A stretch of DNA of 64,000 bases from Rathayibacter caricis DSM 15933 (lineage in GTDB: Bacteria; Actinomycetota; Actinomycetes; Actinomycetales; Microbacteriaceae), in the NCBI RefSeq assembly GCF_003044275.1, contig NZ_PZPL01000001.1, positions 1,054,001-1,118,000 on the forward strand. The letters run 5' to 3'. Shown piece by piece: positions 1 to 8,094 of this stretch. Below the pieces are notes generated by a model. The model did not search any database, had not been told where the DNA came from, and worked only from the letters and a program-made list of their open reading frames with translations. A program made the translations under genes and the position numbers. Every line of letters starts with the position of its first letter. Positions within the stretch are counted from its first letter, which is position 1.

Positions 1-1003
1 GGTAGACGCGGGGGAGCCGGGTCATGATCGTCTCGCGCGGCAGGTGCGAGACGTCGAGCCAGACTCCGCCGTTCGGCGTGCCGCGACCCTCCTTGATCTC
101 GGTGTAGCAGGCCAGCGCGACGCGGTCGCGGGTCGAGAGCTCGAGCCGCTCGGGGTCGTACTTGTGCATGAAGCGCTCGCCGAGGCCGTTGCGGAGGATG
201 CCGCCCTCGCCGCGCGCCGCCTCCGAGATGAGCGTGCCGGCCGCGTTCTCGGGCTCGATGATGCCCGACGGGTGGAACTGCACCAGCTCGGGGTCGCGCA
301 GGCGTCCGCCGGCCTCGACGGCCAGGCGGAACGAGTCGCCCGTGTTCTCGTCACGGCGCGAGGAGGTGCGGCGCCAGATGCGGTTGTGGCCGCCCGCGGC
401 GAGGATGACGGCGTCGGCGTGGATGAGGTAGCGGGTGCCGTCGACGAGGTCGAAGCCGTAGGCGCCGAAGACGGCGCCGTCGTCGTTGGTGAGGATGCGC
501 GTGACGTAGACGGTGTCGAGGATCGGGATCTCGAGCTGAGCGGCGCGGTTGACGAGCGTGCGCTGGATCTCGAGGCCGGTGTAGTCGCCCGCGAAGGCGG
601 TGCGGCGGTAGGTGTGGGCGCCGAAGAAGCGCTGCGAGATGCGGCCGTCGTCCTCGCGGGCGAAGGGCATGCCGTAGCGCTCGAGGTCCTGGATGCCGCG
701 GGCGGCGTTCTTCGTGACGATCTCGACGGTGTGCGGGTTCGCGAGCAGGTACGACTCGGTGATGGTGTCGGCCGCGTGCTGCTGCCAGCTGTCGTCGGGG
801 TCCATCGTGGCGAGGGCCGCGTTGATGCCGCCGGCCGCGAGCGAGGTGTGGGCGTCGGACTTCGAGCGCTTGCCCAGCGCGAGGACGTCGACGCCGGCCT
901 CGGCCAGCTCGATCGCGGCGCGCAGGCCCGAGCCGCCGGTGCCGATGACGAGGACGGAGGTGGAGATCCGGCGCTCCGGGGTGGTGGTCGCTGAAGTGGT
1001 CAT
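1..1003 (-). CDS. SdhA/FrdA-like FAD flavoprotein subunit (3' part cut off by window edge)
   Basis: The visible 334 codons start at ATG 1003 and run off the left edge. Residues near 19-24 form the dinucleotide-binding glycine motif (VIGTGGSGLRAA), followed by a HTSLAAGGINAAL segment that matches the conserved FAD/substrate loop of the succinate dehydrogenase/fumarate reductase/L-aspartate oxidase family, and later by QFHPSGI and SEAARGEGG motifs of the catalytic domain. These enzymes oxidise succinate or reduce fumarate at the membrane. The gene diverges from a LysR regulator with about 70 nt between starts. SdhA is the preferred reading; L-aspartate oxidase cannot be excluded because the C-terminus and neighbouring subunits lie outside. 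Confidence 0.85.
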   Translation of the reverse strand, partial: MTTSATTTPERRISTSVLVIGTGGSGLRAAIELAEAGVDVLALGKRSKSDAHTSLAAGGINAALATMDPDDSWQQHAADTITESYLLANPHTVEIVTKNAARGIQDLERYGMPFAREDDGRISQRFFGAHTYRRTAFAGDYTGLEIQRTLVNRAAQLEIPILDTVYVTRILTNDDGAVFGAYGFDLVDGTRYLIHADAVILAAGGHNRIWRRTSSRRDENTGDSFRLAVEAGGRLRDPELVQFHPSGIIEPENAAGTLISEAARGEGGILRNGLGERFMHKYDPERLELSTRDRVALACYTEIKEGRGTPNGGVWLDVSHLPRETIMTRLPRVY

Positions 1004-1073
1004 GCCTCCACGCTAGGTTTCAGCGTTCGATTACTCCAATGCATCTTCCGCCTGCTGGTGATGCGCTTAGGCT

Positions 1074-2036
1074 ATGTTCGTGAACTTGGAGCAGCTGACC
1101 GGATTCGTCGAGATCGCGCGGTCGGGCAGCTTCACCCGCGCGGCCGAGTCGCTGCATCTCGCGCAGCCCTCGTTGAGCCGCCAGATCGCCGCGCTGGAGC
1201 AGGATCTGGGGTCGGAGCTGTTCCACCGCTCCCGCGTCGGCAACACGCTCACCTCGGCCGGCGAGCTCCTCCTGCCGCTCGCACGGCGCATGCTCGCCGA
1301 CGCGGAGTCGGTGCGCCGCGAGCTGGCGGAACTCGCCGGGCTCGAGCGCGGCCGGGTGCGGTTCGGCGCGACTCCGACGCTCTGCATCAGCCTCGTCGCC
1401 GAGGTGCTGCACGCGTTCCACGCGGCGCACCCCGCCATCGAGCTGCACCTCGCCGAGGACGGCTCGCGCAGCCTCTTCGACCGCCTCGCCCGGGGTGAGC
1501 TCGATCTCGCGCTCGTGACGACGTCGACCGCGGCGGCCCTCGGCGCGTTCACCGTGACTCCGCTGCTCGTCGAGGAACTCGTCGTGGTCTCGTCGGCCGC
1601 GGAGCCGGCGCTGGCGGAGTCGGGCGCGCTCGATCTGGCGGCCGTGGCCCGCCTGCCGCAGATCGTCTTCAACTCGAGCTACGACCTGCGCCGCACGACC
1701 GACGCGGCGTTCTCGGCGGCCGGACTGACGCCCGACGTCGTGCTGGAGGGGGCGGAGATGGACGCGGTGCTGCGCTTCGCCGAGCGGGGCCTGGGCGTCG
1801 CGATCGTGCCGGCGATGGTGCTGCAGGGGCGGCCAGGGCTGCGGTCCGTGCGGATCGAGGAGCCGACGCGGCTGACCCGGACCATCAGCCTCGCGCGGCC
1901 GGCGGACCTGGCGCCGACGGCGGCGGTGCGGGTGATGCAGCGGACGATCGCGGCGACCGCTCGGGCGTTCGCGGCGCAGGCGGGCGGGACGATGCGGGTG
2001 GCGGAGGCTCGGGAGTCGGCGGAGGGGCGCGGGTAG
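1074..2036 (+). CDS. LysR-family transcriptional regulator
   Basis: This 320-residue protein has the LysR layout: an N-terminal winged helix-turn-helix (about residues 4-62, with FVEIARSGSFTRAAESLHLAQPSLSRQIAALE) and a periplasmic-binding-like effector domain (about 90-300) ending in a region that would dimerise. Family members bind a small ligand and usually act on a divergent neighbour; here the divergent neighbour is the SdhA-like flavoprotein at 1003, so that gene is the first candidate target. No clear Shine-Dalgarno precedes ATG 1074, and GTG 1080 (VNLEQLTGF) is an equally plausible start. The ligand cannot be told from sequence. Confidence 0.92.
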   Translation: MFVNLEQLTGFVEIARSGSFTRAAESLHLAQPSLSRQIAALEQDLGSELFHRSRVGNTLTSAGELLLPLARRMLADAESVRRELAELAGLERGRVRFGATPTLCISLVAEVLHAFHAAHPAIELHLAEDGSRSLFDRLARGELDLALVTTSTAAALGAFTVTPLLVEELVVVSSAAEPALAESGALDLAAVARLPQIVFNSSYDLRRTTDAAFSAAGLTPDVVLEGAEMDAVLRFAERGLGVAIVPAMVLQGRPGLRSVRIEEPTRLTRTISLARPADLAPTAAVRVMQRTIAATARAFAAQAGGTMRVAEARESAEGRG

Positions 2037-2057
2037 GGGCAGGCGATCGTGGAGGAG

Positions 2058-2085
2058 GCCGCTCCGTGCAGGGCGGCGGAGCGGC
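2058..2085 (+). terminator. Hairpin after the LysR gene
   Basis: Perfect 9-bp arms GCCGCTCCG and CGGAGCGGC enclose a 10-nt loop about 20 nt past the LysR stop. There is no T tract, as is common for actinobacterial hairpin terminators. The remaining sequence to 2327 holds no convincing gene. Confidence 0.5.
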
Positions 2086-2327
2086 TCCTGTCTGGGAGGG
2101 CTCCGACACGGTGTCACCATCACGCGGACACCGGCGTGATCAGCGGGCGGAGCCGTCCTCGATCCGGGCCGGACGACTTCGCACAATGCCCGTGACATCC
2201 GTTCAGCCCCCTGCATACACTCCTCGGAGCACAGGCCGCACAAGGGATCCGAGCAGCCGCTCGGCGTCTGCATCTCTTCCCTCCGCTCGGTCGTTCGTCT
2301 TCGCAGAGAGACGAGCGGAGAGGCTCG

Positions 2328-4067
2328 ATGACCATGTCTGAGAGAAGGACTCCGTCCAGGCGGACGATCCTCGCCGCCTCCGTGGCCGGCGCGGGAGCCG
2401 TCGCCTTCGCCACCCCGGCCGTCGCCGCGGGCGACCTCGGTGCGGTCCCGAAACTCCCCGGCGAGGTGTCCCGGATGGCGACCGCGACGTCGCGCACGGG
2501 GAGGAAGCGCTACGAGATCATCGACGTCGTCGTCGCGGGAGACCGATCCCGACTGTTCGTCCCGCACGCCGCCCCGCCCTCGCAGAGCGTCGGCGCGACG
2601 ATGCTCTGGTACTACCACTCCCTCAACGCGAACCACACCGCACTCTCCAGCGCCTTCGCCTACTCGGCGGACCTGGCGGTGGACCGCGGGATCGTCAGCA
2701 TCTGCCCGACCTACGGCGGCGGCACCTACACCAGTGACAGGGCGATCGAGATCCAGGTCGCGGTGGCTGCATGGGCGTCATCTCTCTGGCGCATCGAGGC
2801 GAGCCTGCTGCGCTCGGACTCCGGTGGCGGTCCACTGCTCGCCTGGGCCTACGGCAAGCGGCTGGTCCCGAGGGTCCTCGGTGCGTATCTCGCCAGCAGC
2901 TCCTACGACCTGGAGGAGCGCGCGGCCAGCGAGCCGCAGAAGGTGCTGCCCTACTTCCGCGACGCCGCGGCCATCGCCGCCGCGAATCCTGCACGGCTTC
3001 CGCAGGAGGTCTGGCGTGGGACGCGGTTCCGGATCACGGGCTCTCCGGACGACCTCGTCGTGCCCTTCGCGAAGCACGGCATGGCGCTGCATGCGAAGGC
3101 GCTCCCGGTCGCGAAGGAGGCGACCCTCCGCTCCCATCCGGGCGAGGGCACCAACGGGCACGCCGCTCCGAGCTTCACGAACAAGGAGATGCTGGAGTAC
3201 TTCACCCGGTGGCTCGCCGAGGGACCGGTGAGCGAGCCGTCGGCGGTTCTCCCGGGCGCGGGGACGTACGAGAACGGCTCCGACAAGATCGCGACGACCG
3301 GGACGTGGTCGACGCTGACGTCGGCGTCGGACAGCGGAGGGAGCATCGCGTACTCGAGCACGGCGGGGGCGTCGGCGACGCTCGCGTTCACGGGCACGGG
3401 GATCAGCTGGGTGAGCCGCCTCACCTCGTCCTCGGGCATCAACGAGGTGCGGCTCGACGGAGTGAAGGTCGCGACGGTCGACCGGTACAGCGCGACGTCC
3501 CGTGCGAAGCAGACGGTGTGGAGCAGCGGTCCTCTTCCCGCGGGCAAGCACACGCTGACCGTCTCCCGTGGAACCACGCGCAACCCTGCGGCCACGGGCT
3601 CGAACCTCATCCTCGACGCGTTCGTCGTCACCGCCGCACCGCCGCCTCCGTCGGCGCTTCCGGGCGCGGGGACGTACGAGAACGGGTCGGATCGGATCGT
3701 GACGACCGGGACGTGGTCCACCCTGACGTCGGCGTCGGACAGCGGCGGGAGCATCGCGCACTCGAGCACGGCGGGCGCGTCGGCGACGCTGCGGTTCACG
3801 GGGACGGGGGTGAGTTGGGTGAGTCGCCTCACGAGTTCATCGGGGATCAACGAGGTCGAGCTGGACGGGGTGAAGGTGGCGAGCGTCGACCGGTACAGCG
3901 CGACGACGCGGGCGAAGCAGACGGTGTGGAGCAGCGGGCCCTTGGCCGCGGGGCCGCACGAGGTCACGGTGTCTCGCGGGACGGGGCGCAATCCTGCGTC
4001 CACGGGGTCGAACGTGATCCTCGACGCGTTCGTCGTCGTCGACACGACTGCGGCGCCGGCGACGTAG
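2328..4067 (+). CDS. Tat-exported alpha/beta-hydrolase-like protein with two duplicated C-terminal domains
   Basis: The 579-residue product starts with a twin-arginine signal (SRRTILAAS, residues 10-18, then a hydrophobic stretch and an AVAAG cleavage region near 31-35), so it should be exported folded. Residues about 60-300 look like an alpha/beta hydrolase: a Ser within DSGGG (Ser165) for the nucleophile, Asp241/242 in SPDDLVVP and His278 in NGHAAP are candidate triad residues. Two near-identical 136-residue beta-rich modules follow (each beginning LPGAGTYENGSD), probably binding or spacer domains. A GAGAGG Shine-Dalgarno precedes ATG 2328. The substrate is unknown; a secreted esterase or depolymerase is a guess. 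Confidence 0.75.
   Translation: MTMSERRTPSRRTILAASVAGAGAVAFATPAVAAGDLGAVPKLPGEVSRMATATSRTGRKRYEIIDVVVAGDRSRLFVPHAAPPSQSVGATMLWYYHSLNANHTALSSAFAYSADLAVDRGIVSICPTYGGGTYTSDRAIEIQVAVAAWASSLWRIEASLLRSDSGGGPLLAWAYGKRLVPRVLGAYLASSSYDLEERAASEPQKVLPYFRDAAAIAAANPARLPQEVWRGTRFRITGSPDDLVVPFAKHGMALHAKALPVAKEATLRSHPGEGTNGHAAPSFTNKEMLEYFTRWLAEGPVSEPSAVLPGAGTYENGSDKIATTGTWSTLTSASDSGGSIAYSSTAGASATLAFTGTGISWVSRLTSSSGINEVRLDGVKVATVDRYSATSRAKQTVWSSGPLPAGKHTLTVSRGTTRNPAATGSNLILDAFVVTAAPPPPSALPGAGTYENGSDRIVTTGTWSTLTSASDSGGSIAHSSTAGASATLRFTGTGVSWVSRLTSSSGINEVELDGVKVASVDRYSATTRAKQTVWSSGPLAAGPHEVTVSRGTGRNPASTGSNVILDAFVVVDTTAAPAT
3252..4046 (+). repeat. 408-bp in-gene tandem duplication (two copies)
   Basis: The segment starting CCGGGCGCGGGGACG at 3252 recurs at 3660 and the shared ATCCTCGACGCGTTCGTCGTC stretch recurs at 3609 and 4017, giving an exact 408-bp period (136 codons). 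Copies are highly similar at DNA level, suggesting recent duplication or gene conversion of the C-terminal domain. Confidence 0.9.
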
Positions 4068-4578
4068 GGTCCGATCGCGCTCGCGACGCAGCCCCTCAGC
4101 GGCTCACGTCGTTGTCGTCGTCACGAGTCCCGGCGCCGGCATCCCTCGCCGCCACGGGTGCCGGCTTCCTCCTCCTGAGCACGAGCACCGTTCGCCGGAG
4201 GCGACGATCGCGTCAGAGCGCCGGAACAGAACCTCGAGGCGCGCGTCCTCCGCGCCTCGACGATCGGTGAGCGACCACTCATCGCTCGCCGGCAGCATCG
4301 ACGCGCGCGCCGCCCGAGACCGCAGACGAACAGGACGGTGGGAGCGGCGACGTGACAGGAGGGTTCGTGTCCGTGTCAGCAATCCACCGAATGGTGGGGC
4401 GGTGGCCGCCCTCACCCGAAGAGTTCGGCCACCGCGGAGCGCTGAGCGGGGGAATCTCAGCGGCATCCCAGGGTAGGCAGAGGTGTGTGCCCGCCTCTAT
4501 CCGTTGCACGCGGAGGAGTGTCCGTTCCGCGCGAGCGGCCGACTGCAGCAGGAAGCGGGCGCGGCTTAGGATCACGGG
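4068..4578. other. Long intergenic region without a convincing gene
   Basis: About 510 bp lie between the exported hydrolase and the AraC gene. No reading frame here has a family-like composition. One frame from 4142 encodes SLAATGAGFLLLSTSTV followed by an arginine run, which weakly resembles a decayed sortase sorting signal. The AraC promoter is presumably near the 3' end of this gap, but no clear boxes are visible. Confidence 0.5.
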
Positions 4579-5562
4579 ATGAGAACCGGCTCGGCGGAGA
4601 TGTTCGCGAGTCGACGCATGGCGTCGACGCGCGGTCTCGACGAGACGCGGCAGGCACTGTCCGAGGCCTTCCTCCCGGTCGGCTTCCCCGCGGCGCGGTC
4701 GGACGACGACGTCAGGATGCAGCTGAACGCTCTGCTCGTGGGGCGGATCACCTGCGGCTTCATGAGGTTCCGGGGGGCGGTGCGGATCGAGACGGTCGAA
4801 GCGCAGGACTATCACGTCGACATTCCCATGGACGGGCGTTCGGTCATGCGGGCAGGTGCGGGTGCGCCCGTTCACGCCTCCTCGACGACGGCGGGCGCCT
4901 TCGTGCCCGGCGAACCGGTCGAGCTCGACTGCAGCGACGACTTCGCGCAACTCTCCGTGATGATCCCCCGCGACCTGATGCAGCTCGAAGTGGAGGCTCT
5001 GCTCGGGCGAGATGATCTCGCGCCTGTCCACTTCGCCTCCGAGATCGACCTGAGCACGCCCGCGAGTCGGCTCGTCCTCCAGGCGCTGCAGTTGATCGAC
5101 GGCGCGTCCGACCAGGCGTCCGGGCCCCTGGCGCACCCGCTGGCACTGCAACGGCTGGAGCAGGTCCTGCTGCACAGCCTGCTCTTCGGGCAGCCGCACA
5201 ACTACTCGTCGGAGCTGACCGGACCAGCACCGAAGGGCGGCCCACGCCCTCTCTCGCAGGCGGTGGAGCTCCTGCGGCGCCGGCCTGAGCATCCGTGGAC
5301 CGTGACCGAACTGGCGGCGGCCGTATCGACGAGTGCTCGCAGCCTTCAGGAGGCGTTCCGCCGCACTCTCGACACGACACCGATGGCCTACCTACGGCGG
5401 CAGCGGCTCGAGCGGGTCCGCGAGGAACTGCTCGTCGCCGCGCCGGAAGCTGTCAGCGTGACCGAGGTGGCCACTCGATGGGGGTTCATCCACCTCAGCC
5501 GATTCGCCGCCAGCTATCGCGCAGCGTTCTCCGAGAACCCCTCCGACACCCTCCGCTCGTAG
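4579..5562 (+). CDS. AraC-family transcriptional regulator
   Basis: The 327-residue protein has an N-terminal cupin-like sensing half of the AraC-binding-like type (about residues 30-200) and a C-terminal pair of helix-turn-helix motifs (about 225-325, with WTVTELAAAVSTSARSLQEAFRR and the second VTEVATRWGFIHLSRFAASYRAAF). The ending FSENPSDTLR matches the conserved AraC tail. Start ATG 4579 follows a weak GGATCACGGG leader. Its 3' end converges on the aldo/keto reductase with only 23 nt between stops; the target is not evident, the exported hydrolase and the detoxification operon being the nearest candidates. Confidence 0.9.
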   Translation: MRTGSAEMFASRRMASTRGLDETRQALSEAFLPVGFPAARSDDDVRMQLNALLVGRITCGFMRFRGAVRIETVEAQDYHVDIPMDGRSVMRAGAGAPVHASSTTAGAFVPGEPVELDCSDDFAQLSVMIPRDLMQLEVEALLGRDDLAPVHFASEIDLSTPASRLVLQALQLIDGASDQASGPLAHPLALQRLEQVLLHSLLFGQPHNYSSELTGPAPKGGPRPLSQAVELLRRRPEHPWTVTELAAAVSTSARSLQEAFRRTLDTTPMAYLRRQRLERVREELLVAAPEAVSVTEVATRWGFIHLSRFAASYRAAFSENPSDTLRS

Positions 5563-5585
5563 CGCGCGTCGAGCAGAGGTCGACG

Positions 5586-6425
5586 TCACAGCATGGGCAG
5601 CCGGCGCGGTCGCGGTCCGCGGGGGAACGCGGCGTCGATCCGGTCGAGTTCGGCGGTGCTGAGTTCCAGTGCGCCCGCTCCTGCATTGTCGTCGGCGTGC
5701 GCGACGGTGGAGGCCTTGGGGATGGCGAAGACGGCCGGCCGGCGCACGAGGAAGCGCAGGGCGACCTGCCGGGCGCTCGCACCGTGCTCCGCCGCGATCT
5801 GCTCGAGCACGCGGCCCCCCGGCATCCGCGGATCGGGGAAGCGGTCGTGACCGAAGGGACTGTACGCGACGACGGCGACCCCCTGCCGCTCGCACCACGG
5901 GAGCACGGCGTGCTCGATCGCGCGCTCCTCGAGGTGGTACAGCACCTGATTGCAGGCGAGGTGCCCTTCCCCGCCCGACCGCCAGGCCTCCTCCAGATCG
6001 TCGACATCGAAGTTGCTCACGCCCCACGACCGGATCTTGCCCTGCTCGCGCAGCTGCTCGAACCCGGCGAACGTCTCCTCCAAAGGGTGCGAGCCGCGCC
6101 AGTGCAGGAGGTAGCAGTCCAGCCTGTCGGTGCCCAACCGCGTCAGCGTGCGCTCGCACGCCGCCACCACTCCGGCACGCGAGGCGTTGCTCGGGAGCAC
6201 CTTCGAGACGAGGAAGACCTCGTCCCGCCGTCCGGCGATCGCCGCACCGACCACCGGCTCGGCGTCGCCGTACATCTCGGCGGTGTCGATGTGCGTCATG
6301 CCGCTGTCGATCCCGTGACGCAGCGCGGCCACGGCGGTCGGGCGGTGGGCATCGTCGATGTACCAGGTGCCCTGCCCGATCACGGAGACCTCCGACGGAG
6401 GGCGGCCGAACAGGCGGTGCTCCAT
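5586..6425 (-). CDS. Aldo/keto reductase
   Basis: The product (279 residues from ATG 6425) carries the AKR barrel signature: an early GQGTWYIDD, the HIDTAEMYGDAEPVVG motif with the catalytic Asp and Tyr, Lys in VSKVLPSN, His in CYLLHWRG, and a C-terminal IPKAS NADPH-binding loop. It should reduce small aldehydes or ketones with NADPH. It is the last gene of the leftward operon, 19 nt after the monooxygenase stop, with a GGCAGGA Shine-Dalgarno before ATG 6425; a longer in-frame start at 6473 would overlap the upstream gene and adds an arginine-rich low-complexity leader, so it is rejected. Confidence 0.92.
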   Translation of the reverse strand: MEHRLFGRPPSEVSVIGQGTWYIDDAHRPTAVAALRHGIDSGMTHIDTAEMYGDAEPVVGAAIAGRRDEVFLVSKVLPSNASRAGVVAACERTLTRLGTDRLDCYLLHWRGSHPLEETFAGFEQLREQGKIRSWGVSNFDVDDLEEAWRSGGEGHLACNQVLYHLEERAIEHAVLPWCERQGVAVVAYSPFGHDRFPDPRMPGGRVLEQIAAEHGASARQVALRFLVRRPAVFAIPKASTVAHADDNAGAGALELSTAELDRIDAAFPRGPRPRRLPML

Positions 6426-6444
6426 GAGCGTCGTCCTGCCGCGC

Positions 6445-6756
6445 CTACGCGGGCTGCTTCTCGGCGACGACATCGACCTCTTCGACGGTGGGCTCCCCGA
6501 ACAGGACCCCGGTGTTCTCGCCGAGCGCTCGGCCGACCTCGCCCGACAGGTGCGCCTGGCGCCCGGAGTCGTCGGGGAACGCGTCGAAGATGCCGAACGA
6601 TGTGGGTCCGAACTGCAGCGCGAACCACCGGACCGTCTTCGGCTCCCCTTCCACGATCGTCAGCCCCTGGTTCAGGAACGCCCGCAGGTCGTCCGCCTTG
6701 CCGGGCAGCGCCTCCAGACGGACGAGAAGTGCCTTGCTCACCTGGGTTGCCATCAT
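6445..6756 (-). CDS. Antibiotic biosynthesis monooxygenase (ABM)-domain protein
   Basis: The 103-residue product is a single ABM-type ferredoxin-like domain (KALLVRLEALPGKADDLRAFL, then RWFALQFGPTSFGIFDAF and a final HL...VGRAL segment), a fold used by cofactor-free quinol oxidases such as YgiN and by small-molecule monooxygenases. In an operon with two zinc dehydrogenases and an aldo/keto reductase it probably handles reactive carbonyls or quinones. Its start region (Shine-Dalgarno AAGGGAG, ATGATG, codons MMAT) is tandemly copied twice upstream; the upstream mini-ORFs end in TGA overlapping the next ATGATG, so translation may be coupled. Confidence 0.88.
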   Translation of the reverse strand: MMATQVSKALLVRLEALPGKADDLRAFLNQGLTIVEGEPKTVRWFALQFGPTSFGIFDAFPDDSGRQAHLSGEVGRALGENTGVLFGEPTVEEVDVVAEKQPA

Positions 6757-6788
6757 CGGTCTCCCTTGCTCATTCGGGTTGCCATCAT
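6753..6788 (-). CDS. Mini-ORF 2 (11 codons), coupled to the ABM gene
   Basis: It encodes MMATRMSKGDR and stops with TGA at 6755-6753, which overlaps the ATG at 6756 of the ABM gene as ATGA. It has its own AAGGAAG Shine-Dalgarno 5-7 nt upstream. Seen directly in sequence; whether it is translated is unknown. Confidence 0.45.
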   Translation of the reverse strand: MMATRMSKGDR

Positions 6789-6820
6789 CGGTCTTCCTTG
6801 CTCATTCGGGTCGCCATCAT
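6785..6820 (-). CDS. Mini-ORF 1 (11 codons), coupled to mini-ORF 2
   Basis: It encodes MMATRMSKEDR and stops with TGA at 6787-6785 overlapping the ATG of mini-ORF 2. An AAGGAAG Shine-Dalgarno lies in the flanking partial repeat. Together the two units make a cascade of stop/start overlaps leading into the ABM gene. Confidence 0.45.
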   Translation of the reverse strand: MMATRMSKEDR

Positions 6821-6924
6821 CGGTCTTCCTTGCTCGATCGGCGCAGCCGGCCCTGGATCACGTCCACCCGGTGACGGAACCGCCCCTGCTCCTTCGGGTG
6901 GGGCGGGGGCGGCTCCCTCGACGT

Positions 6925-8094
6925 TCAGGGTCGGAAGACCGCACGCACGCACCCGTCGGTCTTCTCCTTGAACATGGCGTAGCCGGCGGGGCCGTCCTCG
7001 AGCGGCATGACGTGCGTGGCGAGGTGCTCGGTGACGATCTCGTCTCGCGCCATCCTCTCGAGGAGCATCGGGATGTACCGGTGCCCGTGCTGCTGAGCGG
7101 ACCGGAGCGTGAGGCCCTTGTTCATCACCGCCCCCAGGGGGAACTTGTCGACGAAGCCGCCGAAGACTCCCAGCACGAAGAGACTGCCGCCCTTGCGCGC
7201 GGCGAAGATCGCCTCGCGGACGGCGGTGGGCCTGTCCGTCTGCAGCCGCAGCTGCTGCTTCACCTGGTCGTAGGCGAAGTCGGGTCCGTCGCGGTGCGCC
7301 TCCATGCCGACCGCCTCGATGCACACGTCGGGGCCGCGTCCGCCGGTCAGCTCGCGGAGCTCGGCCGTCACCTCGCTGGTCTCGTAGTTCATGGTCTCCG
7401 CGCCGATGACCTGCTCGACCTGGGTCAGCCGCTCCTGGAAGCGGTCGATCACGATGACGCGCTCGGCGCCGAGCAGCAGCGACGCGCGCGCCGCCATCTG
7501 CCCGACACCGCCGGCGCCCCAGACCGCGACGGTGTCTCCGGGCCGGACCCCGCCGAGGTCCGCTCCCATCCATCCGGTCGGAGCGGCATCGGAGGCGAAG
7601 AGCGCCCGCTCGTCGCTGAGCCCCTCGGGAACGGCGAAGGCGCCCTGGTCGGCGTACGGCACGCGGATGTACTCGGCGTGGCTGCCGGCCCACCCGCCCA
7701 GCGCGTGGGAGTAGCCGTAGCAGCCGCCGGGAGCCTGGCCCCAGAGCATCTCGGGGATCCCCGCGTTCGGGTTGCCGTTGTCGCACAGGGAGTAGAGCTC
7801 GTTGCGGCAGTACCAGCACTTCCCGCAGCTGATGAACGAGCAGACCACCACACGGTCGCCGACCCGGTGCTTCGTGACGGCCGAGCCGACCTCGACGATC
7901 TCGCCGATGAACTCGTGCCCGAGCACGTCGCCCGCTCGCATGGTCGGGACGTACCCGCCGAGGAGGTGGAGATCGGACCCGCAGCTCGTGCTCAGGGTCA
8001 CCTTGACGATCGCGTCCTGAGCATTGAGGATCCCGGGATCCTCGACGGTCTCGACCGAGAGCTCGTTCACTCCGGTCCAGCACAGAGCCTTCAC
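6925..8094 (-). CDS. Zinc-dependent alcohol dehydrogenase (formaldehyde/threonine dehydrogenase-like MDR)
   Basis: The 389-residue product is a medium-chain dehydrogenase: catalytic-zinc ligands in CGSDLH and GHEFIGE, a structural-zinc cluster CGKCWYCRNELYSLC, and a Rossmann motif WGAGGVGQMA. The insertion and the PTGW and DVCIEAVG segments fit the long MDR group that includes glutathione-independent formaldehyde dehydrogenase. Oxidation of an alcohol or aldehyde adduct with NAD is likely. GTG 8094 is chosen because AAGGAAGGG lies about 8 nt upstream and the stop of the preceding gene overlaps it as GTGA. It shares a broad plan with the 8558-9709 enzyme but is clearly divergent from it. Confidence 0.9.
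   Translation of the reverse strand: MKALCWTGVNELSVETVEDPGILNAQDAIVKVTLSTSCGSDLHLLGGYVPTMRAGDVLGHEFIGEIVEVGSAVTKHRVGDRVVVCSFISCGKCWYCRNELYSLCDNGNPNAGIPEMLWGQAPGGCYGYSHALGGWAGSHAEYIRVPYADQGAFAVPEGLSDERALFASDAAPTGWMGADLGGVRPGDTVAVWGAGGVGQMAARASLLLGAERVIVIDRFQERLTQVEQVIGAETMNYETSEVTAELRELTGGRGPDVCIEAVGMEAHRDGPDFAYDQVKQQLRLQTDRPTAVREAIFAARKGGSLFVLGVFGGFVDKFPLGAVMNKGLTLRSAQQHGHRYIPMLLERMARDEIVTEHLATHVMPLEDGPAGYAMFKEKTDGCVRAVFRP

Larger units (their letters stand above)
6732..6837 (-). repeat. Tandem 32-bp repeat built from the monooxygenase start region
   Basis: Three 32-bp units (6732-6763, 6764-6795, 6796-6827) and a 10-bp remnant share CCTTGCTC at their left ends and GCCATCATCGGTCT inside. Read on the minus strand each unit holds a Shine-Dalgarno (AAGGAAG or AAGGGAG), an ATGATG start and the codons for Met-Met-Ala-Thr. 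The gene-proximal unit is the true start of the ABM gene; the other two differ by one to four bases. Confidence 0.95.

Noticed and set aside
44-994. Plus-strand frame of 316 codons at the left edge
   Set aside because: It is the mirror of the SdhA-like flavoprotein on the minus strand, whose FAD motifs are clear.
4104-4466. Minus-strand frame of 120 codons in the 4068-4578 gap
   Set aside because: Arginine/alanine/serine-rich low-complexity translation without Shine-Dalgarno or family motifs.
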